Shown here one piece after another: positions 51,335 through 59,600 of a DNA stretch of 64,000 bases. The first letter of the stretch is position 1. Every line of letters starts with the position of its first letter. The notes beneath the pieces were generated by a model. The model was not told where the DNA came from and ran no database searches. It worked only from the letters and a program-made list of their open reading frames with translations. Location of the stretch: contig NZ_BMTD01000029.1 in the NCBI RefSeq assembly GCF_014649495.1, positions 1 to 64,000 on the forward strand, given 5' to 3'. Made by a program: the position numbers and the translations under genes. The DNA is from Streptomyces filipinensis (GTDB taxonomy: Bacteria; Actinomycetota; Actinomycetes; Streptomycetales; Streptomycetaceae).

Positions 51335-52345
51335 TCACTCGTGTGTCGGACTTCCGTGCAGCCGGACGGTGCTGAGGATCTTCAGGACGGTCGCCCTGGA
51401 GATGGCGTCCTTCACGCCCGTGGCCCCGAAGTAGTCGAACGACACATAGTCGTTGGCCGCGTTCTTGAAGCCGAACGTGAGTGCCTGGCCGTCGGTGACG
51501 CACTTGCCCTTGCGCGGGGTGTTGTGCGACTGGGCCCACGCGTAGCTGCCCTGGACGCCCGAAGCGGTCGTGAAGGGGGTCGCCTTCTGGTCCCACGTGA
51601 GGCTCTTCTTGTCCGGCATGGTGTAGGCGCCGTAGACCCACCAGGCCGGCGTGTTGATGGCGATCTCGTCCGTGTTCTTGGCGCCGCTGGCGCCCTTCGC
51701 GCCCACGGCCGCCAGCTGGGTGTCCTCGGTACGGCCGTCCTTGTCGTCGTCGGACGTGCACCAGGTGGGCTTGTACTCGCCGAGGCCCGACATGGTGATG
51801 CCCGTGTTCGCCTCGCCCTTCGGGAAGTTGAAGATGATCGCGGCGCCCGGTTTGTCGACCTGCCAGTCCGCGGGCACGTCGTAGGCGATGCCCCACTTGG
51901 CGTTCACCACGGCCCGCCATCCGGGGACGGTCGGCTTTTCGGTCTGGGTGCCCCGGGGGTCGTCGGTCGCGGACGAGGAGGCCGAGGGATCTCCGGCGGA
52001 CTGGCTCGCGTGCTGCCCGCCCTTGCCGCCGGCGGTGTCGTGTTTGCCGTCCTTGTCGTCCTTCGAGCCGAGGACCAGATAGCCGGTCACGCCGGCGGCG
52101 ACCACGACCGCCGTGGCCGCGAGGATCGCGATCAGTTTCGTGCGCCCGCCGCCCTGCGGGGGCTGCGGGACAGGTGCGGTGGGCTGCTGCTGCCCCCACT
52201 GCGACTGCTGACCGTACTGCCCGGCCTGCGGATACTGCTGGTACCCGGGCTGCTGGTACGGGTTCGGCTGCTGGTAACCCGGCTGTTGGTACGGGTTGTT
52301 CTGCGGGTTCGGCGCGCCCCCTGGCGGCTGCTGATCTGGCCACAT
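51335..52345 (-). CDS. Membrane-anchored extracellular protein (DUF8017-like) with Gln/Pro repeats
   Basis: A 336-residue protein. Residues 1-65 are cytosolic and rich in Gln, Pro, Tyr with repeats NPYQQPGYQQ, then one membrane helix (LIAILAATAVVVAAGVTGYL, about 70-90). Outside is a Lys/Asp/Ser linker and a folded domain of about 180 residues with GWRAVVNAKWGIAYDVPADW, INTPAWWVYGAYTM and two Cys-containing strands. This matches a Streptomyces family of unknown function (DUF8017-like). The topology suggests an anchored surface protein. ATG at 52345. Confidence 0.82.
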   Translation of the reverse strand: MWPDQQPPGGAPNPQNNPYQQPGYQQPNPYQQPGYQQYPQAGQYGQQSQWGQQQPTAPVPQPPQGGGRTKLIAILAATAVVVAAGVTGYLVLGSKDDKDGKHDTAGGKGGQHASQSAGDPSASSSATDDPRGTQTEKPTVPGWRAVVNAKWGIAYDVPADWQVDKPGAAIIFNFPKGEANTGITMSGLGEYKPTWCTSDDDKDGRTEDTQLAAVGAKGASGAKNTDEIAINTPAWWVYGAYTMPDKKSLTWDQKATPFTTASGVQGSYAWAQSHNTPRKGKCVTDGQALTFGFKNAANDYVSFDYFGATGVKDAISRATVLKILSTVRLHGSPTHE

Positions 52346-52539
52346 GGCCAGTAACCCTAGTGCGGCCCGGGACACGGTTCGGTCACCGGCCCTCGTCAGG
52401 GTCGTTGCGAAGGCCTTGCCGAGGCCGTGGCGGACCCCCTGCCGGATCGTGGCGAAGCCGCCCGTCGGGGTCCGGGCGAGGCCCTTCCCGGGTCGCGGCG
52501 GTGAGGGATGTGCGGCGGCCGGTGCTGGTCAGATTCTGC

Positions 52540-52551
52540 TACTCATGAGTA
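52540..52551. promoter_or_regulatory. TACTCATGAGTA palindrome before hotdog gene
   Basis: A perfect 12-base palindrome, ten bases before the start codon, of the type bound by TetR-family fatty-acid regulators in actinomycetes (TTACTC...GAGTAA). It may repress the hotdog-fold gene directly downstream. Confidence 0.55.
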
Positions 52552-52561
52552 ACATGGCGGC

Positions 52562-53020
52562 ATGAGCGCAGACCAGATGTCGATCGGCGAGATGCTCGCC
52601 GCCACCGTGCCCATGGCCCGGACGCTGAACCTGGAGTTCCTGGAGACCACCGCGGACCAGGCCGTGGTCTCCCTGCCGGACCAGGGCGCGTACCACAACC
52701 ACGTGGGCGGGCCGCACGCCGGTGCGATGTTCACGCTCGGGGAGTCGGCCAGCGGGGCCATCGTGCTGGCCGCCTTCGGGGACCAGCTCTCCCGCGCGGT
52801 GCCGCTCGCCGTGCGTGCCGACATCGCCTACAAGAAGCTGGCGATGGGTGCCGTCACCGCGACCGCGACGCTGGGCCGTCCGGCCGCCGAGGTCGTCGCC
52901 GAACTGGACGCGGGGCAGCGCCCCGAGTTCCCGGTGACGATCGAGATCCGGCGCGCGGACGGCGCCGTCACGGGCGAGATGACCGTCGTCTGGACGCTGC
53001 GTCCCAACCAGCAGGACTGA
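52562..53020 (+). CDS. Hotdog-fold protein (DUF4442/thioesterase-like)
   Basis: A 152-residue single hotdog domain. The N-terminal helix MSIGEMLAATVPMARTLNLE, AYHNHVGGPHAGAMFTLGES with the conserved Asn-His and Gly-Pro-His-Ala-Gly of acyl-CoA thioesterase-like proteins, and the strands AVPLAVRADIAYKKLAMGAV and VTIEIRRADGAVTGEMTVVW complete the fold. It probably hydrolyses or binds an acyl-CoA or acyl-ACP. The palindrome right before the start is consistent with lipid-responsive control. It is followed by a strong terminator. Substrate unknown. Confidence 0.87.
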   Translation: MSADQMSIGEMLAATVPMARTLNLEFLETTADQAVVSLPDQGAYHNHVGGPHAGAMFTLGESASGAIVLAAFGDQLSRAVPLAVRADIAYKKLAMGAVTATATLGRPAAEVVAELDAGQRPEFPVTIEIRRADGAVTGEMTVVWTLRPNQQD

Positions 53021-53031
53021 CACGGCACTTG

Positions 53032-53063
53032 GAGAGGGGCCCCGTGCGTGCGGGGCCCCTCTC
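53032..53063. terminator. Strong bidirectional hairpin terminator
   Basis: GAGAGGGGCCCCG pairs perfectly with CGGGGCCCCTCTC (13 pairs) around TGCGTG, between the convergent hotdog and galU genes. Confidence 0.85.
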
Positions 53064-53072
53064 GTCGTCCTC

Positions 53073-54035
53073 TCAGGCGGCCCGGCGGCCCTTCCGGGTG
53101 CCCCGCGCGCCGTCCTCCAGTTCCCGCACGAACTCCCTGAGCCAGTCGGCGAACCCGGGTCCGAGATCCGGGCGGGCGCAGGCCAGCCGGACCACCGTGC
53201 GCAGGTAGTCGGCCTTGTCGCCGGTGTCGTAGCGCAGACCGTCGAACACGACCCCGTGCACCGTGCCGTCCGTCGCGAGGTCCTGGAGGGCGTCGGTCAG
53301 CTGGATCTCGCCGCCGCGGCCCGGCGGGGTGCGCTCCAGGACGTCGAACACGGCCGGGTCCAGGACATAGCGGCCGATGACCGCGTACCGGCTCGGGGCG
53401 GCCTCGCGCGCCGGCTTCTCCACCAGCCCCGTCACCCGTACGACACCCTCCTCGCCGACGGGCTCCACCGCCGCGCAGCCGTAGAGGTGGACCTGTTCCG
53501 GGGCGACCTCCGTCAGCGCGACCACACTGCCCGCGTACCGCTCGCGGACCTCCAGCATGCGGCTCAGCAGGGTCTCGCGCGGATCGATCAGATCGTCACC
53601 CAGGAGTACCGCGAAGGGCTGGTTCCCGACGTGGTGGCGGGCGCACAGCACGGCATGGCCGAGGCCCAGCGGATCGCCCTGGCGGATGTGGTGGATGGCG
53701 GCGAGCCGCGCCGGATCGCGCACCGCGTCCAGGCGCACGGTGTCGCCCTTGGATGCCAGTGCCTGCTCCAGTTCGAAGGCGTGGTCGAAGTGGTCCTCGA
53801 TCGCGCGCTTGTGCCGGCCCGTCACCATCAGGATGTCGTCGAGACCGGCCGCGGCCGCCTCCTCGACGACGTACTGGACGGCCGGCTTGTCGACGACCGG
53901 CAGCATCTCCTTCGGGGTGGCCTTGGTCGCGGGCAGGAACCGGGTGCCGAGCCCGGCGGCCGGAACGACCGCCTTGCGGACCGTGCGGGGGCCGGCGGGG
54001 GTCGCCGTGGAGTACGAAGCGATCATGCGGGCCAT
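53073..54035 (-). CDS. galU: UTP-glucose-1-phosphate uridylyltransferase
   Basis: A 320-residue nucleotidyltransferase that makes UDP-glucose. The catalytic loop is VVPAAGLGTRFLPATKATPK with the Gly-x-Gly-Thr-Arg and Lys, and EMLPVVDKPAVQYVVEEA; sugar-binding GDDLIDP and EKPAREAAPS are normal, and the family's LTDALQDL block is present. UDP-glucose feeds glycan, glycogen or natural-product sugar synthesis. Start is the ATG at 54035 (or 54026). It is convergent with the hotdog gene and its start overlaps a small plus-strand ORF. Confidence 0.94.
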   Translation of the reverse strand: MARMIASYSTATPAGPRTVRKAVVPAAGLGTRFLPATKATPKEMLPVVDKPAVQYVVEEAAAAGLDDILMVTGRHKRAIEDHFDHAFELEQALASKGDTVRLDAVRDPARLAAIHHIRQGDPLGLGHAVLCARHHVGNQPFAVLLGDDLIDPRETLLSRMLEVRERYAGSVVALTEVAPEQVHLYGCAAVEPVGEEGVVRVTGLVEKPAREAAPSRYAVIGRYVLDPAVFDVLERTPPGRGGEIQLTDALQDLATDGTVHGVVFDGLRYDTGDKADYLRTVVRLACARPDLGPGFADWLREFVRELEDGARGTRKGRRAA

Positions 54036-54183
54036 GGTGGCGGACCAGGATGAGAGCGCGCCCGGAGAATCATGGGAACCGGCTGTGGAAGTGATACCGC
54101 CGGTAACTCCCTTGAATTTCGGCGAGCTTGATGCCGAGTCAATCGAACTTCTTGTTTCCTGTCAGCCGCGTGTGCGAAGGTGA
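54034..54183 (+). CDS. Putative 49-residue peptide ORF overlapping the galU start
   Basis: ATG frame with lower third-position GC than the neighbours. It encodes an acidic leader with SAPGESWEPAVEVIPPVTPL, then NFGELDAESIELLVSCQPRV and RR at the end. The single Cys and FGELD-like box are reminiscent of peptide-precursor leaders, but no maturation enzyme is near. The start codon ATG overlaps the galU ATG (both in CCATGG) on the opposite strand, which is odd. It could be chance or a small leaderless peptide in the promoter of the ricin-domain gene. Weak evidence. Confidence 0.3.
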   Translation: MVADQDESAPGESWEPAVEVIPPVTPLNFGELDAESIELLVSCQPRVRR

Positions 54184-54315
54184 GCCTCCCCGCGGGAGGG
54201 TCGAGGTGGGCGTCGAACGCCACGGCCGGCCCTTTAGGTATGCACCAATTCGGCACTGCCTTCCGACAGGACGGCATTTTGTGTGCGGTCCTGCGGCTGG
54301 AAAGGAAATGGTTCC

Positions 54316-56283
54316 GTGCAGTCCCCTCACCCCCCACGCCCGCCGTACCCCCCGCTGCCCGGTCCGACCGGGGAGTCCGACCGCAACCTCGCCGCCCTGC
54401 TCGGCGGCCCGCACCCCGCCCGCCACCACGCCGTCGCCCTGCTGCTGGCCCGCCACTGGCGGGCCGCCCGCGACTACGCCGTGGTCTGTCTGACCTCTGC
54501 CTGTCCCACCGCCCACCTCGTGGCCACCGCCGCCTTCCACGACGTCCTCGGCCGCATGGCGGGCGGGGCGGTCGGCGGCGCCCTGCGCCCGCACCTGCTG
54601 GTCGCCGTCCGCGACATCGTCCGCGCCTGGGCGGACGACGACGCGGCCTGCGCGACCCTGCCGGAATTGCGCAAACCCGCCGGCGGTCGCGGACTGCGCG
54701 CGACAAAGCCCGGAACGCCGGAAAGGCGACAACTCGCCGAACGCGCATTCCGGGCCCTTCCCGCCGCCTCGCAATGCCTTCTGTGGCACACCGAGGTCGA
54801 AGCGGAGCCGATAAACATTCCCGCTGGTCTCCTGGGGATCGGCCCGGCCACCGCCGCGGCCGCCCTGGAGCAGGCCCGCGCGCAATTCCGCGCCGGTTGC
54901 GTACGCGCCCACCGGGAACTCGCGCCCTCCAGGGAATGCCGTTTCTACAACCGGCTCCTCGACGTTCCGATGCGCCGGGGCGGCACCCTGCTGCCGGATG
55001 TGCGGCGGCATCTGACGGTCTGCGCCTACTGCCGGCACGCCGCCGAGACCTTCGTGCTGTTCGACACCAGGCCGGGGCTCCTGCTCGCCGAGACCGTCCT
55101 CGGCTGGGGGGCCCGCCGCTACCTCGACTCCCGGCCGGCCCGCGACACCGCCGAGGAGGCGCCGCCCGCACCGGCCCCCGAGCCGGAGGGGGCCAGGACC
55201 GGCGGCAGGCACCGCACCGGGACCGGCGGACGCCACCGCACGGCCCTGGCCGTCGGCGTCGGACTGACCTCGCTCGTGCTGCTCGCCACCGTCCTCGTGG
55301 TCAGGAGCTGGTCCGACGACAACGCTGTCCCCGCGCCCGGCGCCACCTGGGGCGCCCCGGCCGGCCACACCACGCGCCCGGGTGGCGCCCGATCCGTCAC
55401 CTCCCCCTCGGCCGGCGGCCCCGTGGAGGTGGCCCACGGCAGCCTGCGCGAGCTCGCCTCGGGCCGCTGCCTGGACGTGCGCGGGAACACCGTCGAGGCG
55501 GGCGCGGGCATCGCGCTCGCACCGTGCTCGCCGGCCGCCGCACAGTGGTCGTACCGGGACGACGGGCTGCTGCGCAGCGCCGCCGACCCGTCGTTGTGCC
55601 TGGACGCCGACCCCGCGTCGAAGAGTGTCGTGCTGGCCGGATGCGTCGTGCACGCCGGAGAGGTGGCCTACGACCTCACCGTGCGCGGCGAGATCCTGCT
55701 CCGCCGCCCCGGGGGCCTCGCGCTCGCTGCGGACTCCGGTTCCTCCGCCCGTGTCGGGCTGGCGGCGCGCGACGGCTCGCCGGAACAGCGCTGGGTGCTG
55801 GAACCTGGTGGGGGCGGGCTGCGGCGGCCTGACGCGGCGCCGGGCGGGCCGGGCGATCCGGACGGTGCCGGTGCTCCAGACGGTCCCGGTGCTCCGGGCG
55901 GGGCCCGGGGAACGGGCGGCGCGGGCACGCCCGGGAACTGGAAGCCGGGGCACGTGCAGGGACGCGCCGACGGGGCGCCGCATGCGGCCCTTTCACGGGG
56001 ACGGGCGCCGCAGGCGGATCGTTCCCGGAGGCAGAACGGTGACGGGGGAGCGCCGGGGGAGTCGGGAGCGGTGCACGAGACCCGGATCGCCCCGGTCCGC
56101 GCCGACCACGGCCGGCGACGGCCCGGGGCGGTGCCGCCCGGCGCGGCGCTGCGCACTCTGCGCGACGCCCTTCGGCCGGGCGCGGTACACGGCGTACCGC
56201 GGCCGGACGCGGTGCGCCTGCCGCCGCCGGACCCCGGCGCCGTCATCGCCGTACCGGCGGCCGTGGGCAGGCGGCTCGGCTGA
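54316..56283 (+). CDS. Membrane protein with sigma-like region, zinc motif and extracellular ricin-B lectin domain
   Basis: A 655-residue multi-part protein. Residues 20-220 resemble a degenerate sigma-70/ECF region (AFRALPAASQCLLWHTEVEA, followed by IPAGLLGIGPATAAAALEQA). Residues 232-239 (HLTVCAYC) give the His-x3-Cys-x2-Cys pattern of zinc anti-sigma factors. One membrane helix is at about 309-328 (ALAVGVGLTSLVLLATVLVV). Outside is a ricin-type beta-trefoil domain (about 375-495) with LRELASGRCLDVRGNTVEAG and QWSYRDDGLLRS. The C-terminal 150 residues are Gly/Pro/Ala-rich. AAAGGA precedes the GTG at 54316. It may convert an extracellular glycan signal into gene control; unproven. Confidence 0.8.
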   Translation: MQSPHPPRPPYPPLPGPTGESDRNLAALLGGPHPARHHAVALLLARHWRAARDYAVVCLTSACPTAHLVATAAFHDVLGRMAGGAVGGALRPHLLVAVRDIVRAWADDDAACATLPELRKPAGGRGLRATKPGTPERRQLAERAFRALPAASQCLLWHTEVEAEPINIPAGLLGIGPATAAAALEQARAQFRAGCVRAHRELAPSRECRFYNRLLDVPMRRGGTLLPDVRRHLTVCAYCRHAAETFVLFDTRPGLLLAETVLGWGARRYLDSRPARDTAEEAPPAPAPEPEGARTGGRHRTGTGGRHRTALAVGVGLTSLVLLATVLVVRSWSDDNAVPAPGATWGAPAGHTTRPGGARSVTSPSAGGPVEVAHGSLRELASGRCLDVRGNTVEAGAGIALAPCSPAAAQWSYRDDGLLRSAADPSLCLDADPASKSVVLAGCVVHAGEVAYDLTVRGEILLRRPGGLALAADSGSSARVGLAARDGSPEQRWVLEPGGGGLRRPDAAPGGPGDPDGAGAPDGPGAPGGARGTGGAGTPGNWKPGHVQGRADGAPHAALSRGRAPQADRSRRQNGDGGAPGESGAVHETRIAPVRADHGRRRPGAVPPGAALRTLRDALRPGAVHGVPRPDAVRLPPPDPGAVIAVPAAVGRRLG

Positions 56284-56301
56284 TCCGCCGCGGGCCGTCT
56301 C

Positions 56302-56335
56302 CAGGCGCCCGGCCCTGTTCGGGCCACGGCGCCTG
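56302..56335. terminator. Hairpin terminator after ricin-domain gene
   Basis: CAGGCGCC ... GGCGCCTG with an inner CGGCCC-TGTT-CGGGCC stem, 20 bases after the stop. Confidence 0.75.
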
Positions 56336-56432
56336 CGGCATACGGAATTTACAGACGACGCGTGAATGTCCCGGCGCGCCCCGCACGGACGGGCGCACGG
56401 CGCGACAGGCAGCCGCTTTGCCGGGGTTGTGA

Positions 56433-56473
56433 GGGTGTGGCGCGTGGGCCCGGGTGGTCACGCGCCCACACCC
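56433..56473. other. Long hairpin in spacer before the PKS promoter
   Basis: GGGTGTGGCGCGTG pairs with CACGCGCCCACACCC with one bulged base, around a GC-rich 12-base loop. It may be a second terminator or a barrier isolating the biosynthetic promoter. The remainder of the 56284-56565 spacer shows nothing else. Confidence 0.5.
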
Positions 56474-56565
56474 GTGAGGGGAATGACCGCGTTTCCCGGC
56501 CCTTGCGCGGAATTCGTCCCGCTGGCCGAAACGGTGTCACCGCGCGCGAAAAGGACGCGTCGTTA

Positions 56566-56594
56566 TTGACCCGTGAGTAAGCCGGGGCTAGGTT
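56566..56594 (+). promoter_or_regulatory. Promoter of the PUFA-type PKS operon
   Basis: TTGACC (56566-56571), exactly 17 bases, TAGGTT (56589-56594), a good vegetative-type promoter. It places the transcript start near 56601 and so excludes the GTG at 56573 as start of the PKS gene. Confidence 0.65.
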
Positions 56595-56668
56595 CCGGTG
56601 GCCTCGCACCAGAGCGTTCCGCCGCACACACCCCCACCGTGCTGTCTCGCCGACCGTGCCGGAGCAAC

Positions 56669-59600
56669 ATGACCTCGCCTGTGCGCGCCCACGAACTCGT
56701 CCTGTGCCTCACTCCCTTCGCGGCGCCCGACGCCGCTCTGGCCACAGCCGCCTGCGCCGCCGGCGCACTCGGCATCCTCGACCTGGGCACCGGCGACCGA
56801 AGATCCCGGGAGGAGCTGTCGCGGCTGAGACGGGCCGCCCCGGGACCCTTCGGCCTGCGGGTGACCGGCCGCTGCGCCCTGACCCCGGCCGAGACCGGCG
56901 ACGCCCCCGACACCGTGGTCCTCACCCCGGACGCCCCCTGGAGTCCTGTCGAACTCCCGCCCTCCTGCCGGGTGTTGGCGGAGGTCACGGACATCGGCCA
57001 GGCGCATGCCGCCGTACGTGCCGGTGCCCAGGGGCTGATCGCCCGGGGCGGGGAGAGCGGTGGCCGGGTCGGCGAGCTGAGCACCTTCGTGCTGCTGCAG
57101 CAGCTGCTGTCCGACGAGGAGTCGGGCCGTGTCCCCATCTGGGCCTGCGGCGGCATCGGGCCGCGCACGGCTGCCGCCGCCGTGGCCGGCGGTGCCGCCG
57201 GGGTCGTCCTCGACAGCCAGCTGGCCCTGCTCGCCGAATCGGGCCTCTGCGAGACGGTCCGGCAGGTGCTGCGCTCCCTGGACGGCTCGGAGACGATGCT
57301 GCTGGGCGGGCACCGGGTACTGCGCCGCCGCGGACCGGACGCCCCGGAGCCGCCCACCGACGCTCCCGAGGCGGTCGCGGCCCTGCTGGGCGCCCATGAC
57401 CTGCGCCATCAACTCCTGCCCGTCGGCCAGGACGGCTTCCTCGCCGCCCGGTTCGCCGAACGGTGGCGGGACGTGCGAGGGGTGGTGGACGGGGTGTCGG
57501 CCGCGATCCGGGAGGTGCTGGTGGCGGCGGCACCGGCGGGCACCGGGTCCGCTCCGGTGCCGGGACCGGACGTGGACGGGGTGAGTCCCGCGCGGGCGCT
57601 GCGCCCCGGATCCGCGATGAGCCGGGCGCTCGGGACACGGTTGCCGGTAGCCCAGGGGCCGATGACCCGGGTCAGTGATCAGGCGGGTTTCGCGGCTGCC
57701 GTCGCCGAGGACGGGGCGCTGCCCTTCCTGGCGCTCGCCCTCGCCGACGGGGACCGCGCCCGGGCGATGCTGACCGAGGCGCGGGCCGTGCTCCACGGGC
57801 GCCCCTGGGGCGTCGGCGTCCTCGGCTTCGCCCCCGAGGACATCAGAAGTGCCCAGCTGGACGCCGTTCGGGAACTGCTGCCCACCCACGCGATCATCGC
57901 GGGCGGACGGCCCGCACAGGCCGAGGCGCTGGAGCGGGCCGGGATACGCACCTTCCTGCACGTGCCCTCGCCGGGGCTGTTACGGCAGTTCCTGGCCACC
58001 GGTGCGCGCCGGTTCGTCTTCGAGGGCTCCGAGTGCGGCGGGCACGTCGGACCCCGCGCATCCTTCCCGCTGTGGGAGGCCCAACTCGCCGTCCTGCAGG
58101 ACTTCCTGGCCGAGGCCGACCCGGAGACCGCACCCCAGCTGGAGGTCTTCTTCGCGGGTGGTGTCCATGACGAGCGGTCGGCGGCGATGGTCGCCGCACT
58201 CGCCGCCCCGCTCACCGAGCAGGGCGTGGCGGTGGGCGTCCTCATGGGAACCGCCTACCTGTTCACCGAGGAGGCTGTCGCCCGCGGCGCCATCCGGCCC
58301 CTCTTCCAGCGGCAGGTCCTCACCGCGACCGCGACCGCCCTGCTGGAGACCGCGCCGGGCCACGCGACCCGCTGTGTGCCCAGCCCCTTCACCCACGACT
58401 ACCGGCGACGCGAGGGCGAATTGCGGGCGCGCGGCATGCCCGACCGCGAGATCTGGGAGACCCTCGAACGCCTCAACGTGGGCCGACTGCGCGTCGCCAG
58501 CAAGGGAGCCGAGCGCGCGGGAGACGGATCGCTGCGGGAAGTCGGGGAGGAACGGCAGCTCACCGACGGGATGTTCATGGCGGGCGAGGTCGCCGTCCTG
58601 CGCTCGGCGACCACCACGGTGGCCGCCCTGCACCGTTCGGTGACCGACGGAGCGGCCGGCTTCCTCAGCACGCGCGCCGCCCACGCCGGTGTGCCGCGAC
58701 CCCGTACCGCCTCCGAGCCGGCGCCGCCCGCGCCGCTCGACGTCGCGATCATCGGCATGGCCTGCATGTTCCCGCAGGCCCCCGACCTCGCGGCCTTCTG
58801 GGCCAACATCGTCACCGGACGCGACGCCGTCACCGAGGTGCCGCCCGAGCGCTGGGACCCGGCCGTGCACCACACCGCCGGAAGCACGGCGTCCACCTGG
58901 GGCGGCTTCCTGCCCCGCATCCCCTTCGACCCCCTGCGCTACGGCATCCCGCCCGCGTCCCTCGGCAGCATCGAACCCGTTCAACTGCTGTCCCTGGAGG
59001 CCGCCCGCCGGGCGCTGGAGGACGCCGGATACGGCGAACAGGGAGGGGCGTTCGACCGCACGCGGACCTCCGTGGTGTTCGGCGCCGAGGCCGGCAGCGA
59101 CCTGTCCAACGCCGTCACCCTGCGTGCCGTCCTCCCCTCGTACTACGGCAAGGTCCCCGACGGCATCGAGGAGCAGCTGCCCCGGCTGACCGAGGACTCC
59201 TTCCCCGGCATGCTCGCCAACGTCATCTCCGGCCGGATCGCCAACCGGCTGGACCTCGGCGGCGCCAACTTCACCGTCGACGCCGCCTGCGCGTCCTCCC
59301 TGGCCGCCCTCGACGTGGCCTGCAAGGAACTCGTCTCCGGAACCAGCGACCTCGTCCTGTGCGGCGGCGCCGACCTGCACAACGGCATCAACGACTTCGC
59401 CCTGTTCTCCTCCGTCCACGCGCTCTCGCCGACCGGACGCTCCCGCGCCTTCGACGCCCTCGCCGACGGCATCGCCCTCGGCGAGGGCGTGGCCTGTGTG
59501 GTCCTCAAACGGCTCGCGGACGCCGAACGGGACGGCGACCGGATCTACGGCGTGGTCAAGGGCCTCGGCTCCGCCAGCGACGGCCGCTCCCTCGGCCTGA

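Noticed and set aside
56573..56668. 32-codon N-terminal extension of the synthase from a GTG
   Set aside because: The promoter -10 at 56589-56594 lies inside it, so the transcript starts later.
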